From the NCBI GenBank assembly GCA_001574975.1, contig KQ965835.1, forward strand, positions 106,447 to 170,446: a stretch of DNA of 64,000 bases. The letters run 5' to 3'. Numbering within the stretch: the stretch's first letter is position 1; every line of letters begins with the position of its first letter. The DNA comes from Gonapodya prolifera JEL478 (lineage: Eukaryota > Monoblepharomycota > Monoblepharidomycetes > Monoblepharidales > Gonapodyaceae). Of the stretch, positions 1-11,372 are shown piece by piece. The position numbers and the translations under genes are program-made. Under the pieces are notes generated by a model. It was not told the origin of the DNA, made no database searches, and saw only the letters and a program-made list of their open reading frames with translations.

Positions 1-1600
1 GCAAACCTTTCTTCAAGGTACGACATTTCGGCCGCAACCGTTCGTCCTGGCTCCCCCTCAGCGACATGAAGTCATGTGACCACTGCCGCGCCCTCCTTGC
101 TGAGTTTCGCGCGCACGAGCTCCGCACTCCTTCAAAGGCCTTCGTGGACATGCTCCCCACCTCGTCTCGTCGCCCCCGACCCCCCTCATGATCACCTCCC
201 GCAAACCACCTCTGCACCCCTTCACAACTTGCTCCGCTCCCCCCTTCCCCTGTCTCACTCAGATCTTTGGACTTTATACTCCTTGTTGAACTCCTCTTTG
301 GCCCCTTGCTGTGTTGGACACTTTGGGAACTTTTGGATTGAATGAACCTTGTGACAACTCTTTGGGACACTTGGAATCTTTTGGACACTACAAATGGGCC
401 TCTCTGCTTGGGCTCCCGGTACGTTTCGCTCTCCTTCTCACCGGGGGGGGTAATGCGAGGGGCTTGGGCAAGCTCCCTCGCAAGTTGCTGTGGCCAACCT
501 TTGGCACACGATTCATCAAATCCGGAAGCTTTTGGACTTCACCCAGCTGTTGGACTTCACCCTCTTAGCGTAAACTAAGAATCTGGCGATTTATAAATGA
601 ATGTAAACTTCTACAAAATAAGTTCCGACTTCGATCCTCACTCTCGCTCGCTCATCTCGTCCCCTCGTCTCGCTCGTCTCTCCGGTCACTTGGCGTGACC
701 TCTCGGCTCTCGGGTCTCTCTCTCGACTCTCTCGTACTCGTTCTCGGCTCTCTCGCACGCTGGTCGCGTGCCCTCGGACTCACTCAGCAACCCCCGCCCG
801 CTCCCCCTCACACGTGATTACAATGCATCCAAGCTTAATTACAAATCATCCAAGCCTACAAGAAATCCACACCCAACTCACCCTGACCTTTCCCCGCCCC
901 CCCTCTGGTGGAATTCTGGCCGTGTATACAAACCAAACAAAAAAATAAAAAACAAAAAAGGTCGACCGCATCACCAAGACAAAGTCCTCGAATACATTGC
1001 GAAAAGATGCAGAGGGGGTGAAGGGGTACTGGGGCTGATTTAAATTGTCAGCCGTTTTTGCCGAGGGGCGGAGTTAAAAGGCCCGCCAGGACGCAGGGAA
1101 ATGGTAGGCAGAGGGAGTGGATCCCCACTCAGCAGCATTTGAGTCGTCAAAAGGAAACGTTTCTTCCTTCTTGACGGTGAGAAGGTGCGTCGGGGGGGTC
1201 GGGAATTGGGGATCCACATCACACATGTCAACCATACGCAACAATCACACGGGATGTCAAAAATCCGGACTCACCATCCAGACTGCACTCCAGTAACAGT
1301 CTCAGCAATCCTTGTTCCGGGAGGAGACCGGGTTCCGACAAGCTGCGCGTTGTCACTGTTGGATCGGATGCTCGATCCAACCTGCCGAAGTTTGCGAACA
1401 CGCCTGCTCCTTGGCGCGGAGCTTGGCAGAGCGTTTCCAGAATGCGGGGTCTGGTGGGCGGTCGCTCAGCGTGCGAGAGAGGGTGAATCGGCGTGATGCT
1501 GAGAGGGGCATGCGGTGAAGGGGTGGATAAAGGTTTTGGCCGGTTGCCCCAATCTCCGAATTGACATCCTTCACGACGTCCGCATCGGCCTCAAAAACTC
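1..1600. other. No supported gene; CT-rich intergenic DNA
   Basis: I find no convincing coding region. Positions 300-560 contain loosely repeated phrases around 'gggacacttgg' and 'cttttggac'. Positions 625-775 are a strongly CT-biased run of 'ctcgct/ctctcg' units that follows a TATA-like 'tttataaat' near 590. This could be promoter DNA of a gene outside the window or repeat-derived DNA. Short open frames here have no domain and no supporting splice structure. Confidence 0.5.
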
Positions 1601-1617
1601 CGGCACTTGCTCATTGC

Positions 1618-2283
1618 TCAACGTTTTGGACTTGTTCCGTTTGTCTTCAAGACGTTGTGGAGCAAGAAGCAGCCAAGGTTGATGTAGGCGAAATGTCCCG
1701 CTTCAAAGACCTTGGCGAAGCTGGTGGTGACAACGTCCTTCATCCGTGGCTTGTGGGTCGTGATAAAGTCCTCAAAGAGGCGGTAGTGGAGGAGGAAAGA
1801 GATGATCTTGTACACGATGAGCGCAGAACCAATGTAAAGGTATGCTGGTGCGGCGGGGCGGACGGTCATCATGTGAGTAGCTTGAATCACGTCGCCAATG
1901 GTTTGTCCTGCACATGTTTAATAATTTGTTGAACCCACCTTGAGCAAGTCAGACTACAGTGAACACGTTGAATCCCTTGAATCCCTCGAATCCGTTGAAC
2001 AACGGGACTTCCATAGTGATTTCCAGGGTCAAAGCTCCACTCAGACGGGTGAGCGGGGGTAAGTCCGTTTCCTCTGTTGTTGCCAGAATTCGTATAAGCA
2101 ACGTTGCAATAAGGAACTAACGCAAAGTACATCGCGCCTAGAACTGGAGGGAAATCGGTGAGATTTGTATGCAGGCGCTTCCACCGAGCCCACCATGAAG
2201 TGCTCAGGTCGGATAGAAAACTCACGAGTGAAGGAAAGCTTTGAGATGTTGCCGGGGGGAAGGAGCTTCGACTGGTTTGACAT
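1618..2283 (-). pseudogene. Small membrane protein, copy A (left arm of inverted duplication), probably decayed
   Basis: I do not recognise the family. The ATG at 2283 begins MSNQSKLLPPGNISKLSFT, followed by an 82-nt GTGAGT...CCTCCAG intron (2144-2225) and a hydrophobic segment LLGAMYFALVPYC. A second hydrophobic segment, PAYLYIGSALIVYKIISFLL, lies near 1815-1870. The tail reads FITTHKPRMKDVVTTSFAKVFEAGHFAYINLGC in two stretches, ending near 1618. The matching gene on the other strand (3144-3936) has the same start, the same intron length and the same tail. Between the two hydrophobic segments the reading frame differs from the other copy, and about 270 bp present in copy B after the second segment are missing here. 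I infer a duplicated membrane-protein gene with frame damage; the alternative is an active gene with an unusual exon structure. Confidence 0.45.
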
Positions 2284-3935
2284 TCTGCTTGGTGCGTTGT
2301 GTGTATGTAAAATTTCAATGGATCAGTTGGTCTGGAGTTCGAACGGAGGCGAAGACAGCACCGTAAGTTGGTTTCGGGACTGCAATGAGAAAGATTGCAG
2401 CTCTGAAGGACCCACATTACTGCGGCTGTTCTGTGCAGGTTGTCCACGCCCGAACTTGTCTACGTTTTACGCAGGACTGGTGTCTCCCTTGTCCCCTCCA
2501 GGTTCTGTATCGATCATTTTTTCAGAAATCACAAAGAAAATCCTCAGGACGCTACCTCACATTTGATCCCCTGCAAAGGGTGGGGGTAGTCGCCCACCCA
2601 TGGAGAACGCTCCCCACGCTAACCTGTCCAGGTTCCGCGATTACCTATTTGCCCCACTTTTATCCGTCCCCATCGTGAACACGCGCCGCCTGAACCTCCC
2701 TGGTCAGGGAGAGTAGGTACGGAGATCATGCCCACTTACGCATGAAGATCTGCGTCCGGCGCGTGAGAGCAATATTGTTGGGAAAGGTGGGGGAAACGGG
2801 TATACGCGGATTCGGAAAGGTATTCGTGGGGGACGTTCCCATCGGCGGGACTCACTCGTACCTTTTGCGGGGGATCCACAGTGACGTAGCGTCCTGAGGA
2901 TTTTCTTTGTGATTTCTGAAAAAATGATTCATACACAACCTGGAGGGGTCAAGGGAGACACCAGTCCTGCATAAAGGGAAGAGAGATTTGAGCATGGACA
3001 TCCTGCACAGAACAGCCTCAGTGATGTGCGTGCTCCGGAGCTGCCATCCTTCTCATCCCGGTCGCGAAACAAACTTACGCTCCTCCGTTCGACCTCCAGC
3101 CAACTCAATTGAGCATTCGCAAACGCACAACACCCCTGGTGACATGTCGAAGATTGCTTTCACTCGTGAGTTTGCTTTGTTACCTGAGCACTTCGTTGTG
3201 GGCTCGGTCAAAGCGCCTGCCAACAAACCTCACGGAGTTTCCTCCAGTTCTAGGTGCAATGTGCTTTGCGCTAGTGACTTATTGCTACGTGCTACGAATG
3301 CTGTCGACGACGGCGGAGACGGGCCTTCCCCGCCCACTCAACGAGCCCGCTCATTGGTCTCAGAGGAGCTTTCCGGGCATTACTATGGATGACCCGTTGT
3401 TCAACGGACTAAACGGATTGAAGGGACTCTACGCGTTCAACGTAGTAGGAGTTGCTCAACGTGGGTTCAACAATTCGCGATACATTTGGGACCATTGGCG
3501 ACGTGATTCACTGTCCACCCCATTGCACCAGCATTCCTATATATCGCTTCCGCGCTCGTCGTGTACAAGGTTATCTCCCTCCTCCTCTAGTACCGTGCCC
3601 TCGTCAAGCGTTACAACTTCCATGTCGACTACTACATGAACGCCTTCATGTTCGTCGGCTCCGCCCTCTTCGGCCAGAAGGTGTTTTACTGCAAGCAACC
3701 GCTCAATCCCTCAACCCGCCACCTCCTTGCGACACGACCCCGCTCGATGGTGGTGGAATGGCGCATCGGGATGCACAAGTACCGGTCTTTGGGAATCCGG
3801 GCTGTGCCTGTCACGACGGACATGGACTTTCACGATCGCGAGCTGTCGTTCTACATTGACTTTATCACGACCCACAAGCCGCGGATGAAGGACGTTGTCA
3901 CCACCTGCTTCGCCAAGGTCTTTGAAGTAGATATT
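1690..3935. repeat. Large imperfect inverted duplication
   Basis: The + strand from about 1695 to 2690 matches the reverse complement of about 2720 to 3930, with the centre near 2700. Easily seen anchors are the aagctttgagatgttg-side start region of copy A against 3144-3180 of copy B, the shared 82-nt intron, the block 'atttctgaaaaaatgat' at 2513-2532 (complement) against 2906-2930, and 'accacaagccgcggatgaaggacgt' type tail sequence at 1735-1765 against 3868-3895. The arms differ at many positions and copy B carries an extra ~270 bp, so the duplication is old. Both genes are transcribed away from the centre and would share one promoter region. Confidence 0.8.
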
Positions 3936-3936
3936 C
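3144..3936 (+). pseudogene. Small membrane protein, copy B (right arm of inverted duplication), probably decayed
   Basis: This is the mirror copy of the gene at 1618-2283. The ATG at 3144 gives MSKIAFT, then an 82-nt intron (3166-3247), then LLGAMCFALVTYCYVL and a continuous frame through DDPLFNGLNGLKGLYAFN. The next conserved hydrophobic segment, PAFLYIASALVVYKVISLLL, lies in a different frame and is followed directly by a TAG. The frame then continues with YYMNAFMFVGSALFGQKVF and ends with the tail FITTHKPRMKDVVTTCFAKV. An intron could hide one of these problems, but not obviously both. At least three membrane segments are predicted. The function is unknown; it is not assigned to any family. 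Confidence 0.45.
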
Positions 3937-4099
3937 ATTTACCTAACATACGTAGCTGAATTGTATTTGAATTTAAGCTGTGAGTCTTTGCAAATAAAAG
4001 GATCTTAACTATAATGGTCCGGTCTGCAATCAACCGCTCAATCAAAAAAATATATCTATGAATAGATAATTATTGCTCTAAAATATTAACCACTAAGTA

Positions 4100-4838
4100 T
4101 CTGGCCCGGGGTGGTACTATCGCTACCAATCGCCGTGGGAGATACCCTCGACAGGCCTTCGCACCGCACAAACACCGAATTCGCAGCACCTCCTCGGCAC
4201 CTCCGCCCTCTCTTTTCACTTCCCCTTCGCCCCGACTAGCTACCTCCCGCCGACCGTCCAGCCCCCAGTACCCAAACATTGGCCTGAAGCATCTTTGACC
4301 GCACCTCGACTGTCACCGCACAAACACCCCTCATCAACATTCCTATCCTCAGAAACCGGACGTCCGTCGCGGCACGTACATCCGGGGTAATAAGATTCTG
4401 TACCCACAGAATCGTGGCCGTTTCTCGATGGGATCACCGAATGAACCACATACTGCAAGGAATCGCCACGATATCAGGTGTTGCCGCCAAAGTCGCACTG
4501 GGGAAGTCGTGCCTTGAATTCAGACAGCCTTGAAACCTCGCTGCGGAGGACTCGAGCAGGTTTCGCAAAGCGCTCCAATCCTGTAGATTTGAGTGGGGAC
4601 GTTTACCGAGCATCTCCAAAATGCGCTGTCGGTGGCGTAGCAGGGCTTGAGTGATGCTATGCTCACCTTGCGAGATATCGTCGATCGTTACCATCTCAAT
4701 GTCTTCTGAGCTTGGCATCGAATGGACCAACGCATCGCCCTGATGCTGTTTCTGTGATTCACCCGACCGCCGCTTGACTGACTTCCCGTCTCTAAAACTC
4801 TCCTCGTCGAAGCCGCTCTCCCTTCGTCGTTTCATCAT
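4100..4838 (-). pseudogene. SUV39/Clr4-like histone methyltransferase remnant (tentative)
   Basis: A basic N-terminal frame begins at 4838 (MMKRRRESGFDEES) with a helical stretch ITQALLRHRQRILEML. Further along, a frame at about 4240-4458 reads YVVHSVIP and then PGCTCRDG...EGCLCG, which resembles the Cys-rich pre-SET module of H3K9 methyltransferases. A frame at 4100-4200 reads IRCLCGAKACRGYLP, which fits the post-SET pattern CxCGxxxCRG. Only about 100 bp separate these two, so the ~130-residue SET catalytic domain is absent, and several pre-SET cysteines are missing. I infer a deleted, non-functional copy. It is divergently arranged with the enoyl-CoA hydratase gene (4930), 91 bp apart. The resemblance is short and could be chance. 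Confidence 0.35.
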
Positions 4839-4929
4839 TTTCCTCACAACAACCGTGGTCACACCACAGCATCGGAATGAGCGGTGATTCAAGCCGACAC
4901 ATATCCCTGCCACCCCAATTCCCCTCACC

Positions 4930-6237
4930 ATGCAAGTCTCGGAAATCGACGCCCAGTATCGCACCTTCAAGGAGATCCTCGTCGAGATCCGCTCCCCGGG
5001 CATCGGCCTCATTTTCATCAACAGGCCCCAGGCAGCCAACTCGTGGACGTTCAGGACGATTTCCGAGTTCGTGGACGCGCTGGGGCTGTTTGATCAGGAT
5101 GCGAGAGTCAAGTGCTCGATTTTGGCGTCGAGGGGCAAGATATTTAGCTCGGGGTTTGATTTGAAGGTATTGTACATATTACTTGCGATTTTGATGAGAA
5201 ATTCACGACCATTTGTCCCATGTGCTGAAAGGCGGAAGGGTTCGACCAGCTCAAGGACCTGAAACCGGCCTCGATCGAACGCCCGTCGCTCGTGCATGCC
5301 ATGATGAACGCCAAGAAACCCATCATCGCCGCCATTCAAGGGGCTGCTGTTGGTGAGGATAACTGTTTACGTTACTAACAGCTCTTGCTCGATAATTTTC
5401 CTTGTTTTTCTGATTTCCATCAGGTATGGGCATGACCGTGCCCTGCATGGCCGACATTCGAGTCGCGTGGGAAGATGCCAAGATCGGCTTCATATTCACA
5501 CGACGCGCCATCGTTCCGGAGGCAGGGTCGAGCTTTATTGTTCCGAAGCTCATAGGTACGTTGCACCGCTTCCACGAATGCTGCTCTTGTGCTAACGGGT
5601 GCGTGACGGGGAATAAAGGTTATGCAAGGGCTGTCGACTTATTCCTTACTGGAGATACTATCCCCGCAAAGGACGATAGACTGCATGGGATGTTTAGTAG
5701 GCTCTTGAAGACGCCCGAGGTGAGCATCGAGCACTTCGGCTCATCGCTCGTTGGTCCCGCATGCACGCGCCCAGAATCTAACGTGGTCACTGCATTCGCC
5801 AACTCAACAGGAAGTCCTTCCGAAAGCCATCGAGATCGCCACGAACATTGCCGAGAACTGCCACCCCGTCGCCGTCGCGCTGACCAAAGCCTTGACGTGG
5901 AACGGTGCCGACACCATCTTCGAGCAGACAAAGTTCGAGGGGATGGCGTTGGTAAGAGTCTAGAGATCGTTCGTACGTATGTCGGGTTTGCTTTGATAAA
6001 CTTTTGAATGAAGGCGCACCTTAGTGGTCTCGGAGAGGCTGGAGAGGCAGGGCGAGCCTTTGTTGAAAAGCGCCTCCCGGCATTCAAAAAGTCCGTGGAC
6101 AAAGACATGCCGGCCTGGTACCCCTGGTAAGTATTTACTTGAGACCATTTTCGCCGATGCATGAGTCTTGACCCTTTACGACGAACATTTCACTCGACAG
6201 GTGGGACAAGGCCGGTAAAAGACAGTTGAAACTGTAA
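4930..6237 (+). CDS. Enoyl-CoA hydratase/isomerase family protein
   Basis: The protein belongs to the crotonase fold and would act on acyl-CoA thioesters, as in beta-oxidation or isomerisation of double bonds. The ATG at 4930 starts MQVSEIDAQYRTFKEILVEI. The first oxyanion-hole region is KIFSSGFDLK, corresponding to the family pattern (A/S)xGxDLK. The second is IQGAAVGMGMTVPCMADIRV, and an acidic candidate catalytic residue sits in IVPEAGSS. Later conserved text includes ENCHPVAVALTKALTWNG. Several introns interrupt the gene (for example after DLK at ~5166, after GAAV at ~5353, after PKLIG at ~5555, after KTPE at ~5720, after FEGMAL at ~5950 and after PAWYPW at ~6127). The last exon ends WDKAGKRQLKL with TAA at 6235-6237. 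No peroxisomal PTS1 (SKL-type) ends the protein, so its compartment is unclear. About 280 residues, normal for the family. Confidence 0.9.
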
Positions 6238-6485
6238 CCGAGCGACACCCTGGCAGTAATAACTAAATTCAGAAAGTCGCTCGCTTTTATTCTGCATCCG
6301 TATATATATAATGTGTAGCTTGAAAGATGTGCGGGTGGAATGGAAAAACTCCATGGTAACGGTATGCATGCACAGTTCCCCAATCAGCCAACAACCTTCT
6401 TCAAATGACAACGATTCGATATAATGCAAAATAGAGTCCAAGATGCAGAAGCAGAAAATGGTGCATATACTCCGCTCGATTCGAC

Positions 6486-9400
6486 TCATGCGTCCTTGTT
6501 TGAAGAGGTATTCGAAGCTCCACCTGTAACGACCGTCGTCCACGCGACATCGCGTCTCACTTTAGACCCTCCAGCTGCAGGTGTTGCGGTGGATGTCGGC
6601 GACGGCGCTGGTGCCTTCTTCGTGGCCGAGCCGTTCGCGACGACGCTAGCCCACCGGGGGGCACCCCCCGACGTCGGAAAAAGGGGGCCACTTGCAGCAG
6701 AAGCTGAGGAGGGGGAGTCACCCATGTTGGAGAGCTGCTGCGAAGAAGCCGAATGGAGAAGGCCAGCTGCAGTACTCGGCTCTTTCGCTGCGAGATCACC
6801 ATCGACAGGGTTATCGAATCCATTCCCTTCACTGGATTTCTTTCCGTGCGCGGGTGCACTTGAGCTCCGCCTCCCGCTGTCACTGCGCGTCTTCCCCTCG
6901 CCCAGTTTCTCCTTTTTCGCCAGCTGCAGTTGCCGCCCACGCACAACTGATTCTTGCTTCTCGTCTTTCGCCGGGTGACTGTGTGAATGCGTATGTCGCT
7001 TGCCTGTTTTTCCACTCTTGGGGGTGGTATCATCAACATTCAGGGGCGGCTCCGCCGCCGTTGTAGACCGAGTTCCATTACCATTCCCAGTGCCATTTCG
7101 ACGGTGAGACACGTTGGTCCACAAAACCGAGGGCTTTGATCCTTTTTTCCTGTCACCAAGCGAACCGTTTCCCAGTATCGAAAGGTCATCGCCACCTGCC
7201 ACTCTGGGAGCCGGGCTCTCGAGAAATAGCTCGGATACACCCTCGACAAGAGTGACCTGCGTCGGAGGGTGCGCATGAACCGATGTCGACGTGGGTGAAG
7301 CTTGAATGGGTTTCGAAGTAATGGCAGAACCCACTCTTTTCCCCTGGGCTGAGTCCTGAGTCCTGCTACGGTTCCATGCTTCAACCACTGCAGCAACTGG
7401 TGTTTTCTGCCTCTCAGGTGACCATCCAGACGTTTGTTTCTGGGCTTCGGCAGATGTCCACCCCTTCCCGTGCTCGGAAATCCGTGGAGTGCTCTCTTGG
7501 TCAATACTAAAATGTCGCCCAGTTGTCCCATATCCACCGCCATTTCCTGCTCCTCCGTTCACGATTTTACTATCGCGACTGGTGGTCGTTGGCGTGGTAC
7601 TTGAATCCCCCAAGTCCATCGAGGGCGATCTGTCCTTCGAATCCCCCGTGTTCGGTGCCGGCCTGGAAGTCTCACTTTGCAACGTGTCCCTCCTTTTCAA
7701 AGGCGCCTCTCGTGGTTCATGATCCCGATATCCAACCGGATAGTACCCGTTGGTATGGCCGGCGTGCCACTGTGAGGATTCCGCAGTTGGGTACATTGCT
7801 CCCGATATCACACCTGGAGCCACCATGGACGGATAACCACCATACCATGCCGCCTCGTCCAACACTCCGGCTCCTTGGTAACCCCCAACAAGTATGACGG
7901 GTCCTGTTACGGGGATGCCACCATGAACGAAACCTCGCGCTGCCTGGGCAGTGAATGCCGCCATCAAGGGGCCGAAGCGGGCGTTAGGGCGATTGTACAA
8001 GAGTCCGGAGGGGGAGTATGTCGGAGTGAAGTGAGTCATGCGAGGGTAAGGAGGGGGACTTGGAGGAGCGGACGCAGATCGCAGATGGGACGCGTGAGAA
8101 AGAGGCTGGCCAGGATTCAGTTGGTGGGGGTGTGCTCGCTCCTCATTCGGGACGTCGCTCTCAGTTAGGGAAATAAACGACGCCTTGCCCAATACAGGTG
8201 ACGGCGCATCCACCGGACTCCCCTGCGCTGGACCACCAACTTCCGTCCATATTCGACAACATTCCTCCAAGCTTCCCGTGCTCACAAGAATTTCCAGGGA
8301 TCTGCGAAACTCGCCCCTTATTCCAGCCACGCTCCACCTGTCCGCCGAGTTCGCCAGATTCCGCTGTGGGTTAAAGGGTTCTTCCACACACAAAATGTTA
8401 CAGAGCCGGTCGAAATCCTTGTCCCACCGCTTCTGGCGCTTCGTCAGCACAGATCCTGTTCTGACCGATGCCACATCACGGGAATAGTCAAACTCCAAGG
8501 CGTACCGCCTGAAAAAACCGTACAACAGCGATGCGGCGGAGGCAGGGTTCTCGTCCCCAAAACCTTGAAGATATGAGACGTCGGAGAAAAATGTCGTATC
8601 GACACCGTCGACAAAGTGAGGGTCGGGGTTGGTGCCATCGGAGTCCGAGGGAGCACGATAGGTTTGAAGGCAAGGGAGAATCGGAGGGTCCAGTTGCTGG
8701 AGGTAGTTGATGGCCATCATCACCCAGCAATAGCTGGAGAGCGTGCCACCCGTCGCAGCTGGTGAGATTTGCAGGAATCATGGGTACATTCAGGTTTGGC
8801 ACAGAAGTGTGACAAGCAGGTATCCTCACCGTCATTGAGTTGTCTCCGTTTCGCCCAGTATTTGACCATGATGCAGAGCTTCCGTACTCGTGGGTCCACT
8901 GCAACATACGATCGAACGAGCTCGGTGTTGCGTAGGGATATGCGGGTGTTGAGGTTTATGTCGCACGCAAGATTGCTACTCGGAGATAGTATGGAGAGGT
9001 AATGAAAAGAAATGACTTGAAGCTTACATTGGAAGACTCACTATTCAGGATCGATGAACTTGCAAATCGCCACTTTCGCCGGTATGACCTTGATCTTCGT
9101 CATGCCATCTGGTTCACGGAGACATCAGGTCAATATCCATGATCGAGTGTGTTCTTGTGGAAAAAGGCGACTGAACTCACGTCTCCTCAACACCTCCGAC
9201 ATTTCGTTCATGAACCCGACTCCTGAGGCCTTACCGGGAGGAAGATCCATGAGAAGACACACGTCAACGTCGGACATATGTGTGCCTAGGCCGTTCGTTG
9301 ATGATCTTCAGACGGACGATGGATAAAGATGACTGATGGATGTGACAGTGCCAAGTGCTCACCCGAACAGCTCGACAGTCCCTCCTCTTCCCGGCCACTC

Positions 9401-10631
9401 CGCGTCAATTATTCGTTGCAGCTTATCTCGGAACGCGAGCCGCCGCTCGATTGAATCCCGAGTGGGGAGCAAGAACTAAAGATATGGCCCTAGAACATCG
9501 TTGATCACAGCAAGCCTACCAACCGGTACCCACCTCGAAGACCTTATTGATCTCCTCCACGAGCTCCTCCTCATCTTTCGGTTCCAATTCCTTCGGGGCT
9601 TGAGACGGCGGGCCAGGAAATAGAGGGTCTGACAGTGACGATGGATCGTACCCGTGCATGGAGAGCCACTCCGTACTGCCCATATTATAAGCCGATAGTG
9701 CGTCTTCGAGCATGTACGGGTCGGGGTCTGGAAGGGACCTGGTTTGCTGTCTTCGGTGCGTGGCGTTTGGGTTCGGGGATGTCGCGGATGAGGTTTTGGA
9801 CGACTCGCAGCCGGGTGTTTTGGTCGCCGTCCCAGGTTGCGAGTGCTGATTTTGCGACGATGAGGCGTACGCGGTCGGGTCCGCCAGCGGAGCGTAGAAG
9901 GCGACGGGCGCGAAGTGAGGTGGAGGCGCAGGACCGGATGATGATGTTGGGTAAGGGGGGTTGGCGTATCCTGCATGAGCGTGCGGTACAGAACGTCTAT
10001 CGCGTGATGCTCCTCCGTATCCGCCATTGGGTATGGACCGTCGAGTCCGATTCGGTTGGTTTATCCATCCTTCTGTGGGTGTCCTCCTGAGGGGTCCAGA
10101 GTCACCGAATCCAGAGTTCCACGCGTTTGTGTCGGGACCTGCGTCTGAGCGGCTCGATTTCGGGACGGCTTCGGTGCCGACACCCGAAGCGCTCTGGTTT
10201 GGATCCCATGTGGCCCCGAGGGGTACCTCCATTCCTGAGCTGAAGTCACCGGACGCGAGCCATCCGTGAGGATTCGCAACCCAGTAGTTATAGGCGTACG
10301 CATACGACGCATTATTGGCGCTTGTTGTCACGGCGGAGTCAGCGTCGGCGTCGTCCTCGCCGTCCCGAAAAGAAAGTCCGGTTGGAAAGACATGCTCGAC
10401 TTCCGATAGGGTCGATGGCGAAGGAGGATCCGAGAGGGAAAACTCGGAAGCCGCTGAGGCTGAGTGTGCGAGGTCCAAGGTGCCGGGGGAAGAGAGGGAG
10501 GGGAACGCAGGGAGGCTCGAGGGGGTTGGCGTTGGAGTTTGGTCCGGCTTCCTGTCAGGGGATTTGAAGGATTCCAGTGGGGAAAGGACATTAGGAGAAG
10601 GTGGTGCGGAGTTGTGTCGAGGGTACGACAT
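6486..10631 (-). CDS. Cid1/Trf4-type RNA nucleotidyltransferase (non-canonical poly(A)/poly(U) polymerase)
   Basis: The protein adds nucleotides to RNA 3' ends. Exon 1 (10631 down to 9534) encodes about 365 residues of low-complexity Ser/Pro-rich sequence beginning MSYPRHNSAPPSPN. The catalytic domain is split over several small exons. ERRLAFRDKLQRIIDAEWPG then VELFG (9375-9475) leads into SSTNGLGTHMSDVDVCLL (9190-9290), which carries the GS motif and the paired aspartates of the nucleotidyltransferase superfamily. CDINLNTRI (about 8960) supplies the third aspartate. The large last exon carries TLSSYCWVMMAI, SLLYGFFRRYALEFDYSRD and LCVEEPFNPQRNLA, the PAP-associated domain, followed by about 550 disordered residues. 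The long N and C tails are much larger than in fission yeast Cid1. Whether it makes poly(A) or poly(U) cannot be told from the sequence. Confidence 0.88.
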
Positions 10632-11372
10632 CGAAGGACGGGTCCTCGCTGGAGGTTCCCGTTGATGGAGGGATGGGGCGAGTGAGCAGGGTGAGCGCGA
10701 CAGTCAGAGCACACTAAGTAGGCAGATACCACGCAGATAGTACACGACGTGGATTAGTCCAGAGACATCTTGCGTCTTTGGACGCCTTCGCCCTCCACAT
10801 TCCGGTGGGGTGACTCCCACCTCTCGTCACTTCGGAACCTCCCCTTCTTCCGTCACAGGTCCCATCCTACTTTCGCAAACTCACGTGGAGTCGATTTACT
10901 CGAGGCTTCCTTGTATTCGCTCCGATGACCAGTCCGATATCCTCCGCCCAAGGTCGGGTACTCCACAGGTTTCGTCGTTTGTCTTGGCACCCTCCGCGAG
11001 ACGATGTTCCCTGTAACAATGTCCCAGAGATGCTGGCACCCGGAGGAATCGGTGGAGGAGGAAGGGACGCGTTGGTGTTTGGCCAAGTCAGCAATCCACT
11101 GGATGGTGTGCACGGCACACCTTCAGCACCTCAACCACAATGGTAAAATGAGGATTGTGTCAAAAGAATATAGGTATTCGAGCTTTCTTGTCTTGTATCA
11201 AAATGCGGCTTCAAGCAAGACTGGTAGAACGAAATTGGGAGGCTCAGAGATTATGTTCGCTCAATTCCTCCAAGTGTGCATACATCAATTTATGGGTGGT
11301 AATTTATAGACGGTCTCACCCGCCAGTCATGGCTGGTTGTCGGGTGAATTACCCGTTTACCCGGTCAGCAAC
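10632..11372. other. Intergenic region between divergent genes; nothing recognised
   Basis: This stretch separates the nucleotidyltransferase (minus strand) from the methyltransferase (plus strand) and should hold both promoters. Short open frames show no domain. I see no RNA gene or repeat. Confidence 0.5.

Noticed and set aside
350-820. Possible solo LTR of an old LTR element (TGTGAC...GTGATTACA limits, TATA-like box, CT-rich part)
   Set aside because: Only the end bases and composition fit; no flanking target duplication, second LTR or internal sequence is seen. At most a fossil, not supportable.
6557-8907. Plus- and minus-strand frames overlapping the nucleotidyltransferase gene (for example 7040-7543 minus)
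   Set aside because: Shadows of the long Ser/Pro-rich C-terminal exon; no independent domain.
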